Source: Streptomyces sp. ITFR-21
Lineage (GTDB): Bacteria; Actinomycetota; Actinomycetes; Streptomycetales; Streptomycetaceae
Length of the DNA: 64,000 nt
Assembly: GCF_031844685.1 (NCBI RefSeq)
Contig: NZ_CP134606.1
Span: 186,001 to 250,000, forward strand
Reading direction: 5' to 3'
Shown here: piece by piece, positions 1 through 7,127 of the stretch
Position numbering within the stretch: the first letter of the stretch is position 1
How the letters are laid out: each line of letters begins with the position of its first letter
The notes under the pieces: generated by a model
The model's database searches: none
What the model was told of the DNA's origin: nothing
Seen by the model: only the letters and a program-made list of their open reading frames with translations
Made by a program: the position numbers and the translations under genes

Positions 1-90
1 TGTCCGTCTCGATAGGTGCGGGTGCTCCCGGGGTTTGCGGCACAGGGCGGGGAACACAGATGGGTACGGGAGTGATGCGCGTCTCGCCGG

Positions 91-118
91 CCCTGCGGTG
101 ACGCGCGTGACCGCAGGG
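91..118 (-). terminator. Hairpin downstream of the first minus-strand gene
   Basis: CCCTGCGGT at 91-99 pairs perfectly with ACCGCAGGG at 110-118 around a 10-nt loop. It lies about 60 bp past the stop of the minus-strand gene ending at 176, where an intrinsic terminator is expected. There is no T-tract, as is usual in Streptomyces. I see no gene between 1 and 175. Confidence 0.45.
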
Positions 119-175
119 GCGCCAGGCTCGACGAGCGGGTCTGAACTCCAGTGGGGACGCATGCCAGCACGTTCG

Positions 176-814
176 TCATCGGGCCACGACCGTCGTTCTG
201 ATGTCGCTAACGTTCACCGGACTGCAGCCCCGGAGCGAGAGCACCAGACGTGTCGCCAGGACCCAGCGGACAGCGGGATCGTCGTAGGAGACCTTGATGA
301 GATCGTCACCCGGGAGCGGTAGCAAGGTCCTTTGGTCGTAGAGGATGCCCGCCACTCCCCAGGACATCGGACGTTCGACCCAGGCGGCCGCGTGCTTCAG
401 CAGATGGGGGCAGTGCTTGACCGCGATGAGCGCGCACGGTGGGCAGACGGGAGCGGCGGTAGTCAGCTCTCCCTCGCCCACCGGCCGGCCGACGTCCTTG
501 AGAACGAAGAGCTGCCGCTCCGGATCCTGCTCAAGAGTGTCGGCACCGCAGACCTGGCACAACAGCCTGCTCACCGCGCGCCGCTGACGCAGAGAGTGGA
601 CCGTTGGGAACAGGGCCCGGCCCGTTCCCGCGCCGATGGTCTGCCTGACCCACAACACCCCGTCGGCGTCGCGGTCGTAGGGCATCTCGTCCGAGAAGCC
701 GATCCCCTTGCCGCTCGGATGCCGCACCACCGCAGGGATCCGGTGCCTTTCCGTACTCCACGCAGTGACGTATGGCACGGGGAGGCCACCTTGTTCGTAC
801 CGGGTCGTGCTCAT
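176..814 (-). CDS. Hypothetical protein with two CxxC pairs
   Basis: A 212-aa protein I do not recognise. The ATG at 814 overlaps the stop of the preceding small gene by 4 bp (ATGA), so the two are probably co-transcribed and translationally coupled. The frame stays open further upstream, but only this start fits the overlap. Two cysteine pairs (CQVC in mid-protein, CPPC about 45 residues later, followed by CPHLLKH) suggest a metal-binding knuckle. No signal peptide or membrane segment is visible. The pairing with a DUF5999-like gene is what I would expect in Streptomyces accessory DNA; the function is unknown. Confidence 0.7.
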   Translation of the reverse strand: MSTTRYEQGGLPVPYVTAWSTERHRIPAVVRHPSGKGIGFSDEMPYDRDADGVLWVRQTIGAGTGRALFPTVHSLRQRRAVSRLLCQVCGADTLEQDPERQLFVLKDVGRPVGEGELTTAAPVCPPCALIAVKHCPHLLKHAAAWVERPMSWGVAGILYDQRTLLPLPGDDLIKVSYDDPAVRWVLATRLVLSLRGCSPVNVSDIRTTVVAR

Positions 815-1014
815 GCGGCAGCACTCGTCACGGGGCTGGTCAGTCGACGGGGGGCGATGATCCTGCCGTCGGGAAGGATCTCGCCGGTGTCCTCGAAGAG
901 CAGGACGCCGTTGCACAGCCGCGACCAGCCCTGGTCCGGGTGAGCCACGACCACGGTGGCGGCTTCGCGGTCCGTGGCCTCGGCGGACGGACAGGTGGGC
1001 TTGTGCTGGCACAT
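811..1014 (-). CDS. DUF5999-like small protein
   Basis: A 67-aa protein starting MCQHKPTCPSAEATDREAA and containing a conserved middle (QGWSRLCNGVLLFEDTGEI, LLFEDTGE-type core) and a short Pro/Arg tail. This layout, Cys/His start, SAEATDREAA helix, then a strand-rich 'CNGV-LFEDTGE-LPDG' block, matches the DUF5999 family that is common in Streptomyces and has no assigned function. The start at 1014 is chosen because the conserved MCQH begins there; in-frame sequence upstream is low-complexity. Its stop overlaps the next gene by 4 bp. Confidence 0.8.
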   Translation of the reverse strand: MCQHKPTCPSAEATDREAATVVVAHPDQGWSRLCNGVLLFEDTGEILPDGRIIAPRRLTSPVTSAAA

Positions 1015-1121
1015 GATGAGTCCTCGGAAGAAGCGGCGCTGCGGGGGGAGAGAGAAGGGGGCGTAGGGGACCGGCTGCCGCGGGGAAAGCCTCGCCACGG
1101 CAGCCGGGAGGCGGCAGCGCT

Positions 1122-1658
1122 CTACGGTGCCGCGCCTCGCTCCGCTGTCCCGGCGGCCGTGGCGACGAGGTGGCGCCGGGCCTTTCCGGAAGTCGACGCG
1201 GAGCCCGAGAGCGGGCGCCATCCGAGGGCGTTCACGGGAGTGTTCTGCCGTGCGGTGGCGTCCGCCCCGTTTTTGGTCCGGTCAGTCGGGACCGGTACTT
1301 CCGACTGGGCGGCAGACAGGAGGTGTTGAGCGGACTCTGCGAGGAGAATCAGGTGGATCCGCGAGCCCATGTGGTCGGTCGGGGCAGGGCCGGCGACGAT
1401 GTTCGGCGGGTGCGGCTTGCCGACTTCCAAAGCCAAGGCCGGCAGCTGCGCACGGAGTCTGGCCACCATGTCGTCGATCTCGCTCTGGCAGTGGGGGAGT
1501 GGCCAGTCGGGGTCCACCAGGAGCTGGTGGGTCAGGGCGCCGACGACGTCGATTCCGCTGCGCAGAGGCTGCCTCGGACGGAGTTGGCCTGCCGGGCTGA
1601 ACGGGCGGGCTGCGGCACCGGACAGGGCGCCGAAAATCAACGAGACGTATGCGAGCAC
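1122..1658 (-). CDS. Hypothetical protein, possibly DUF6415-like
   Basis: A 178-aa protein. I chose the GTG at 1658 because GGAAAGG sits 5 nt upstream; an ATG at 1814 has no such site and would place coding sequence through the repeat element at 1726-1759. The first 20 residues are hydrophobic (YVSLIFGALSGAAARPF). The middle (helix with DDMVARLRAQLPALA, then a second helix LILLAESAQHLLSA) resembles the small DUF6415 proteins of Streptomyces, but this is a weak resemblance. The C-terminal 50 residues are low-complexity. The coding potential is not strong; the repeat-bearing upstream region is the main support. Confidence 0.4.
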   Translation of the reverse strand: MLAYVSLIFGALSGAAARPFSPAGQLRPRQPLRSGIDVVGALTHQLLVDPDWPLPHCQSEIDDMVARLRAQLPALALEVGKPHPPNIVAGPAPTDHMGSRIHLILLAESAQHLLSAAQSEVPVPTDRTKNGADATARQNTPVNALGWRPLSGSASTSGKARRHLVATAAGTAERGAAP

Positions 1659-1725
1659 GGCAACCTTTCCGTGGACGGCGGAGCGAAGGAACTGCGAATA
1701 GCGTTGCCGCTCCTCGGCGTGTTCC

Positions 1726-1759
1726 GATAGCGAATTCGGACCCCACTTCTCCCCACTTC
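1726..1759 (-). promoter_or_regulatory. Tandem GAAGTGGGG element, copy A
   Basis: On the minus strand two GAAGTGGGG 9-mers lie 1 bp apart (10-bp period) and are followed by a conserved TTCGCTATC. The end of the element is 68 bp upstream of the GTG at 1658. The same 9-mer pair plus TTCGCTATC recurs on the plus strand at 2170-2203 in front of the opposite gene. Confidence 0.65.
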
Positions 1760-1890
1760 GGCGACGTGGAGGGCGACGGAAACCTCCCTTCGGCTCTCGG
1801 GGAGGTGCAGACAATAGGGGTGAAGTCGGGCGCCTAGTCCGGCGTTGATGACCTTCCGCAGGCCGCCATCATTGAAGCTCGACTTCGCTA

Positions 1891-1909
1891 CCCCACTTCG
1901 CCCCACTTC
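1891..1909 (-). promoter_or_regulatory. Tandem GAAGTGGGG element, copy B
   Basis: CCCCACTTC at 1891-1899 and again at 1901-1909 on the plus strand, again with a 10-bp period. Here the adjacent TTCGCTA motif is in the opposite orientation to copies A and C. It ends 11 bp upstream of a promoter-like TTGACC at 1921. Confidence 0.6.
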
Positions 1910-1920
1910 CACGGAAGTGC

Positions 1921-1949
1921 TTGACCGGAATTACGGTGACGTGCTAACA
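1921..1949 (+). promoter_or_regulatory. Candidate HrdB-type promoter
   Basis: TTGACC at 1921-1926, a 17-bp spacer and CTAACA at 1944-1949 fit a vegetative promoter on the plus strand. It lies just downstream of repeat copy B and about 340 bp before the start codon at 2290, so any transcript would have a long leader containing copy C. Promoter calls from sequence alone are uncertain. Confidence 0.35.
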
Positions 1950-2169
1950 GCGATTTGGGACGTTGTTGCGATCGGCCGCGTGGTGTCCGCCCAGGTGGGA
2001 CGGCGTCTAGCGCGCGGATCGACCTCTTGCTGCTGGGCGGGAGCATGGGGCCGAGCCCCCGTGCCGAGACATCCCGGCATGCGCAAAGCGTACGAATACC
2101 ACCCCTTTGTTCTTGCTCCGGTTCTCTGGGTGCGTCTCTGTGCGCACCGGAAGGAGACTCGGCGTCGGT

Positions 2170-2203
2170 GAAGTGGGGAGAAGTGGGGACGGGTTTCGCT
2201 ATC
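2170..2203 (+). promoter_or_regulatory. Tandem GAAGTGGGG element, copy C
   Basis: GAAGTGGGG at 2170-2178 and 2180-2188, followed by a TTCGCTATC ending at 2203. It is 86 bp before the start of the ATPase gene and in the same orientation, mirroring copy A and its gene. Confidence 0.65.
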
Positions 2204-2289
2204 ACCCGCGCTGCGACATGCGCCACGGTATTCAGCAGGACTTCCCGTCCCCGCCCCGGGCATTGCGAATGCAGCGAGGAGTGATCCCC

Positions 2290-2748
2290 GTGCTTGGTCC
2301 CACCAGCACTGTCTTGCCGTGCGTCCATGGACGCGACGGTCACGAGATGACGCACGCTGAGATCGACCTCTACGACCTCGAAGCCCCGCAGAGCGCCGCC
2401 CGGCGCATAGTCCGCACGACCCTCACAGGGATGGCCGACAGCGAATACACGGACGACGTGGTCCTGGTGGCTGATGAACTGGTGGGCAACGCCGTTGAGC
2501 ACGCCGGAGCCGCGCTCGACATTGCCCTCGATGTGTACGACTGGGGAGTAGTGGTCCAGGTCCGGGACTGCGGTGAAGACATCACGACGGTGCCGGGGAC
2601 GCCCCCGGCCGCCAATGAATACGACGAGGGCGGGAGAGGCCTGTTTCTGGTGGACATACTGGCGAGCGTCTGGGGAGTCCAGCGCGACAAGAAGGGGAAG
2701 CGGGTCATCGCGATCTTCCTCTACCGAGCGGAAGACGCTGACCGATGA
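2290..2748 (+). CDS. RsbW-like ATP-binding regulatory protein
   Basis: A 152-aa GHKL/HATPase_c protein of the anti-sigma-factor kinase type that Streptomyces encodes in many copies. The N-box is ADELVGNAVEHAG, the G1-type motif is VRDCGEDI and the G2-like stretch is DEGGRGLFLVD. The GTG at 2290 has GAGGAG about 9 nt upstream; an ATG at 2347 (MTHAEIDLYD) is a plausible shorter start. Members phosphorylate or sequester anti-sigma antagonists; the partner here is not visible. Its stop overlaps the following gene by 4 bp, so the two are translationally coupled. Confidence 0.8.
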   Translation: MLGPTSTVLPCVHGRDGHEMTHAEIDLYDLEAPQSAARRIVRTTLTGMADSEYTDDVVLVADELVGNAVEHAGAALDIALDVYDWGVVVQVRDCGEDITTVPGTPPAANEYDEGGRGLFLVDILASVWGVQRDKKGKRVIAIFLYRAEDADR

Positions 2749-3785
2749 CCCTGAGCGATCTCGCGCCCCGCCGACTGGCCCTGGACCTGACGGTGCGACC
2801 GCTGGGCATCAGCAGCGGAACCTCCCGTTGGGCACCGGCCGCCCCTCGACCCCAGGACGCACGACTACTCGACGGGCTGCGGCGAGCTCTGGACGCTGGC
2901 GACAATGACGGAGTGCAGTTGCTGGACACGGCCGACAGCCACCGGTGCGGTCATGCCGAACGGCTGGTCGGCAGGGTCCTCAAGGAGCACCCGGGCCACA
3001 GGGTGCAGGTCGCGAGCAAGGTCGGCCGAGTGCAAGGCTCTGCTCCGCACCCCTACGCCGGCCCGCGGGTCCGCCACCAGCTTGAGCAGACCCTGGAGAA
3101 CCTGTACCTGGACGAGTTGGCCCTCTACACCCTGGAGTCCTACGACTTCGGGCTTGGCGACCGATACCTTGACCCGGTCATCGAGCAGATGCAGGCCCTG
3201 CGCGATCTCGGACAGATCCGAGCTATCGGGCTGCGAGGCCCGGGATGTCGCGCCTCGGAACGCTCGACACGACGCTTCCTGGATCTGTTCGACCGGATCC
3301 GCCCCGATGTGCTCTGGACACAGGCGAGCGGGTTACTGCCGCTGGCCGATCTCGGGGACGGCGAAGATCTCGGCGCCTTCGCGGCGCGCCACGGCGTCGG
3401 CCTGGTGATCGCCTCGCCGCTGGCTCACGGCGTGCTCGCGGGGGGTCGTGTGGACCGTGCTGTGGCTGCGTGGCCGAGCTCGGCGGCCGACCGCGGGGCG
3501 GTGGCGTCAGCCATCACCCAGGGTCTCGCACAGCTGGCTGGCGAGTTCGGCTCGTCTCCGCAGGCTCTCGTCCGGGTGGCTTTGCGGTCCATCCTTCAAC
3601 GTGTGCAGAACGCCGTACTGGTGATCGGCGTCGGCGACGAGCAGCAGCACCGGCACGACCATGGGCTCCTCGGCCGACCTCTGTCGGAGCAGGAACTTGC
3701 CGCAGCCGATGCGGTGTTCGCCCGCATACGGAGCGTGTTGCTCAAGCCGGAGGAGCGTGCCTCATCTGTGGAGGCCATCGTGTGA
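2745..3785 (+). CDS. Aldo/keto reductase-like protein lacking key residues
   Basis: A 346-aa (alpha/beta)8 aldo/keto reductase-family protein, coupled by ATGA to the ATPase gene. The family asparate-bearing motif is present (LLDTADS) and so is the lysine (VASKVG). The catalytic tyrosine, normally in 'DTA..YG', is replaced by His/Arg (DTADSHRCG), and the catalytic histidine after strand 4 reads LYTLESYD. The cofactor-side C-terminal region (ASPLAHGVLAGG, then a conserved GVGDEQQ-like stretch) is kept. It may bind NADP(H) without normal reductase chemistry, or use altered chemistry; that is inference. Confidence 0.75.
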   Translation: MTLSDLAPRRLALDLTVRPLGISSGTSRWAPAAPRPQDARLLDGLRRALDAGDNDGVQLLDTADSHRCGHAERLVGRVLKEHPGHRVQVASKVGRVQGSAPHPYAGPRVRHQLEQTLENLYLDELALYTLESYDFGLGDRYLDPVIEQMQALRDLGQIRAIGLRGPGCRASERSTRRFLDLFDRIRPDVLWTQASGLLPLADLGDGEDLGAFAARHGVGLVIASPLAHGVLAGGRVDRAVAAWPSSAADRGAVASAITQGLAQLAGEFGSSPQALVRVALRSILQRVQNAVLVIGVGDEQQHRHDHGLLGRPLSEQELAAADAVFARIRSVLLKPEERASSVEAIV

Positions 3786-3807
3786 CCCTCCGAGAGGCCG
3801 GCCTCGT

Positions 3808-4320
3808 TCAGAGAGCGACTCCGTTGCGGAGGTAGCGCGGAACTCCGTCCTCCAGGACCTGGAGGGCGTTGACGGCCCGGGCTCGCTGGCGCTCCGGCAA
3901 CAGCGGCAGTGCTTCCGGGATCTCGAAGAAGCGATGCTCGGAGATCTCCTCATCGCTCGGCTTGAGGCCGGCAGCCTGCTCCGCTGACAGGACGCCGGCG
4001 TCGAAGACGAATCCGAGAAGGTCGTCCCATGGCCCGTGGGGTCCGACCCAGTCGACGCACAGGAACCGCAGATCGGCGACCGCGAGGTCGAGTTCTTCCC
4101 TGAGCTCGCGTCGAAGGGCGTCCTCAGGGGCCTCGTTGTCTTCGGCCATACCGCCGGGCAGATCCCAGCCCGACTTGTAGGTCGGGTTCACCAGAAGCAG
4201 CCTCCCGGCGGGATCCCGGATCAGCGCGTCCGCAGCGGCACGCTTGCGGGCCTGTCGGGCGTTGCCCTCGGCCAGGTATGCCTCGCGGCCGGGATCGCCT
4301 GGCATGGGTGCATCGTTCAC
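3808..4320 (-). CDS. Nudix hydrolase
   Basis: A 170-aa Nudix hydrolase. The full Nudix box GX5EX7REUXEEXGU-type motif is at about residues 57-79 (GGMAEDNEAPEDALRRELRE followed by ELDL). It follows the 415-aa regulator with a 4-bp ATGA overlap, so both are made from one transcript. Nudix enzymes cleave nucleoside-diphosphate-X substrates; sequence alone does not tell which substrate. The gene ends 22 bp from the convergent aldo/keto reductase gene. Confidence 0.9.
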   Translation of the reverse strand: MNDAPMPGDPGREAYLAEGNARQARKRAAADALIRDPAGRLLLVNPTYKSGWDLPGGMAEDNEAPEDALRRELREELDLAVADLRFLCVDWVGPHGPWDDLLGFVFDAGVLSAEQAAGLKPSDEEISEHRFFEIPEALPLLPERQRARAVNALQVLEDGVPRYLRNGVAL

Positions 4321-5564
4321 TGCGGACCTTCCGGGAGCGCGAGACTGCCGAGCAGCAATCTACGGTGCTGCGCCGTGGCGGTCATCCGCGAGAGGAGCTC
4401 GCTGACCTCGGGAACCTGTCGGTAGGGGCCGAAATCTGCCTCCAGCGCGTCGAGTTGGTGACTGAGGCGCAGAGACGTTACCGACTGGCTGGCGTTCAGC
4501 AGCTCCATGCCGACCGAGCACGCCTCGTCCGGCTGCCCTTGCGCGAGAAGGACTCGCGCCAACGTAACCTGCCCGAACGCTCGGCTGCGGACCCGGCTCG
4601 CATCGCGAAGCGCCAAGGCGTGCTCCGCCTCCTTGGCTGCCGCCTTGAGCGCACCGAGTTCCAGGAGAACAAGGGCTGCCTCGCTGGCGAGCGCCGCTTC
4701 GTCGAACGGAGCCACCCATCTGGACGTCGGAGCCGTCCGCGCGAGAGCCAGGGCCTCGCGTGCCATCTCAAGCGCGCGATGTGCCTCGGGCTCGGCATTG
4801 AGCTGTGCCAGCGCCCGGGCCTCCATGGCATGGAGGCGGGCCGTGAGGGCCGGTACCCGCGGGCCGACCGCAAGGCGCGCGAGCCCGCTGCGCGCGAGAT
4901 CGGCCGCGGTGTCGACCTGATCGGTCTGCAGGGCCAGGTGGCTCATGCCGGCCATCACGTTCGCGCCCGCCGTCACGTCGGTCAGGCTCTGCGACAGCCG
5001 ACGAGCGCGATCGAAGTGGCCGGACGCCAGGTCGTCACGGCCAGCATCATGGGCCATCCAGGCCGCCATCTCGGTCAGGACGACCGCCGCGCCGAAGGTG
5101 GTCTCGCTGTCTTCACGGTTATCCGCTGCGCCGAAGAGAGCCGGAGCGACGACGGTGTTGAGGTAGTGCACTACAGACCGGTACACGTGCCCGCCGCCGA
5201 GCTGGCGGTCAGCGAGGCGGAACGACTCCATGGCGGCCAGGTGGGGAGACGTCACCTCGATTCCCATCGTGACAGCCGCAGGCGTAGCCTCCGGCTCCAG
5301 CAAGCCGAAGAGCTGCTCGGCTGGTTCGCCGAACAGGTGCTCCAGGACGCGGCACGTCGTCGGTCGCGGGAGGCCCTTGATATCTCCGGCCATCCAGCGG
5401 TCCCAAGTAGAGCGCGCGACGTATACGGAGGCGAGGGAGGCGTTGCCGTCGATTTGGGCGACCTCCCTCGCCGCCCGCTTGAAGTGGACCGTGAACGTCT
5501 CGAAGATGCGCATGCGGCGGGCCTCGACCACCTCCGGGAAGCGGATCGCCCTGCGCATTGTCAC
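4317..5564 (-). CDS. TPR-type transcriptional regulator heading the Nudix operon
   Basis: A 415-aa protein. Residues about 18-90 form a DNA-binding-like domain (FETFTVHFKRAAREVA, then TWDRWMAGDIKGLPR, then VLEHLFGEPAEQLFG) that is not a textbook XRE domain. The remainder is a run of alpha-helical hairpins rich in Ala/Leu, typical of TPR sensor regions in Streptomyces regulators. The same N-terminal domain occurs in the 498-aa protein at 7124-8620, which heads another metabolic operon. It probably controls its own operon; the ligand is unknown. Confidence 0.75.
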   Translation of the reverse strand: MTMRRAIRFPEVVEARRMRIFETFTVHFKRAAREVAQIDGNASLASVYVARSTWDRWMAGDIKGLPRPTTCRVLEHLFGEPAEQLFGLLEPEATPAAVTMGIEVTSPHLAAMESFRLADRQLGGGHVYRSVVHYLNTVVAPALFGAADNREDSETTFGAAVVLTEMAAWMAHDAGRDDLASGHFDRARRLSQSLTDVTAGANVMAGMSHLALQTDQVDTAADLARSGLARLAVGPRVPALTARLHAMEARALAQLNAEPEAHRALEMAREALALARTAPTSRWVAPFDEAALASEAALVLLELGALKAAAKEAEHALALRDASRVRSRAFGQVTLARVLLAQGQPDEACSVGMELLNASQSVTSLRLSHQLDALEADFGPYRQVPEVSELLSRMTATAQHRRLLLGSLALPEGPQ

Positions 5565-5571
5565 CTCCGCC

Positions 5572-6051
5572 TCAGATGCCCGTGCCGAAGCCGAGCAGGG
5601 GCACGTTGTACAAGTCCGCGCTGCGCCGGCGTGTCAGAGCCGGCGCGTCGGAGTCGCCGATGACCTCGACGATGGGGATCTCGCAGATGAACTGCACCGT
5701 CGCGCCGAGAAGGTGGGACACCCGTCCTTCGGCCGACTCCGCCTTGAGGCCGGCCGCGACGTGGATGTGCGGGGAGAGACGGTCCTCCTCGGGATCCCAG
5801 GCGAGCGTTCCGCCACCGAGCGCTTCAAGCGTCTCGACGTGGACTTCGTCCCACAAGGGGGCCTCGGGGTCGGCGAGGGGTCCGCATGTGCCCACCAGAC
5901 GGGCCGAGCGGAAACCGCCGACGAAGGCCGGGACGTAGCCGGACCGGATGCCCTTGTCGGCGCAGAACCGCGCGAGGCCGTCCAGGAAGTCTTCCCCGTG
6001 GTCGAGGGCGAGTACGAACTGCCTGCCGGTGCGGACCTGGGCGAAGCGCAT
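5572..6051 (-). CDS. PPC/DUF296-domain protein
   Basis: A 159-aa protein consisting of one PPC (plant and prokaryote conserved, DUF296) domain. Visible hallmarks are LVGTCGPLA, the LSPHIHVAAGL metal/trimer motif and the strand-rich end. The ATG at 6051 is preceded by AGGAC. It is the last gene of an operon that starts with the 498-aa regulator and the asparaginase. Bacterial stand-alone PPC proteins are uncharacterised; there is no AT-hook, so DNA binding is not implied. Confidence 0.8.
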   Translation of the reverse strand: MRFAQVRTGRQFVLALDHGEDFLDGLARFCADKGIRSGYVPAFVGGFRSARLVGTCGPLADPEAPLWDEVHVETLEALGGGTLAWDPEEDRLSPHIHVAAGLKAESAEGRVSHLLGATVQFICEIPIVEVIGDSDAPALTRRRSADLYNVPLLGFGTGI

Positions 6052-6083
6052 GTTGGATGTCCTTTGTGCTGGTCGGTGGCGGA

Positions 6084-7127
6084 TCAGGAGCGGTCGAGGA
6101 ACGCCTTGACGATCTCTGGTCGGGGCGTGTCGGCGGCCAGCAGGGCGGCGAGGAGCAGACGGGCCTTGTACGGGTCGAGGGTTCCCGCACCGATCAGGCC
6201 GCGGGCCAGCAGGTCGCTCTCGGAGCCGGCGAATCCGTACGTCGAGGTCAGGACGGGGCCGGCACCGATGCGGGAGGCGAGGACGACCGGCATGGCGACC
6301 GCCAGCGTCTCCAGTCGGTTGCACCAGCTCTCGGGGACATGTCCGACGCCGAAGGCGGCCACCACAAGACCGGAGACCTCGTTCTCCAGGCCCTTCAGCA
6401 GCGTCCCGCTGCTGCCCAGGGACGCGGTGACGATCTCCACCTGCGGAAGGGCACCAACTGGCAGTGCCAAGGGCCCGATCGTCCTCGGCACACGATGGAA
6501 CCGCGCCCAGCCTTCCGCCACGCGGCCGAGCGGCCCGGTGTTCGGTGATCCGAATGCCCCGGGGCTGGTCGTGTGCAACTTCCGGACGTGGCGGGCGGCA
6601 TGGATCTCGTCGCCCAGGACGACGAGGACGCCGGCACCCCGGGCTTCTGCGCTCCCCGCGGTCTGCACGGCGGCCAGGAGGTTCGCCGGACCGTCGGCTC
6701 CGGCCGACGCGGCAACGCGCATCGCCCCGGTGAAGACCACCGGCATCGCGCCCTGGTAGTAGAGGTCGGTGAGGTACGAGGTCTCCTCGAGAGTGTCGGT
6801 GCCCTGTGTCACCACCACCCCGTCGGCACCCTCTCGTTCGGCCCGGCCGAGCCGCTCTACGAGGGCGATGATGTCACCGGTCTGCAGGGAGGCCCCGGGC
6901 ATCTGCCGGAAGTCCTCCACCTTGACCTCAGCGGCGCCTTGGAGGCCGGGAACCGCGGCCACCAGATCGGAGCCGGTCAGCGTCGGCGTGGCACCTGGCG
7001 CCGCAGCGGTGCGCGTCATGGCGATGGTGCCGCCGAGGGTGAGCACCAGAACGGTGCGGCTTGGGGCACTGTCTGCGGAGAGCACGGAGGGCCTTTCGGA
7101 CGGGGTGGCTGCGCGGACGTCCGTCAT
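6084..7127 (-). CDS. L-asparaginase
   Basis: A 347-aa type I/II bacterial asparaginase that hydrolyses L-asparagine to aspartate and ammonia. Motif 1 is TLGGTIAMT near residue 30 with the nucleophile Thr, and motif 2 is VTQGTDTLEET near residue 105 (Gln where many homologues have His). There is no signal peptide, so it should be cytoplasmic. The start overlaps the stop of the upstream regulator by 4 bp (ATGA), and the PPC protein follows 32 bp after its stop. This linkage suggests the regulator responds to nitrogen or amino-acid status, which is inference. Confidence 0.9.
   Translation of the reverse strand: MTDVRAATPSERPSVLSADSAPSRTVLVLTLGGTIAMTRTAAAPGATPTLTGSDLVAAVPGLQGAAEVKVEDFRQMPGASLQTGDIIALVERLGRAEREGADGVVVTQGTDTLEETSYLTDLYYQGAMPVVFTGAMRVAASAGADGPANLLAAVQTAGSAEARGAGVLVVLGDEIHAARHVRKLHTTSPGAFGSPNTGPLGRVAEGWARFHRVPRTIGPLALPVGALPQVEIVTASLGSSGTLLKGLENEVSGLVVAAFGVGHVPESWCNRLETLAVAMPVVLASRIGAGPVLTSTYGFAGSESDLLARGLIGAGTLDPYKARLLLAALLAADTPRPEIVKAFLDRS

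Larger units (their letters stand above)
1659..2289. other. Divergent regulatory region without a convincing gene
   Basis: About 630 bp between a minus-strand gene start and a plus-strand gene start. It holds three copies of a tandem CCCCACTTC element and one good promoter-like sequence, listed separately. Open frames here lack ribosome-binding sites and look like chance ORFs. Confidence 0.6.
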
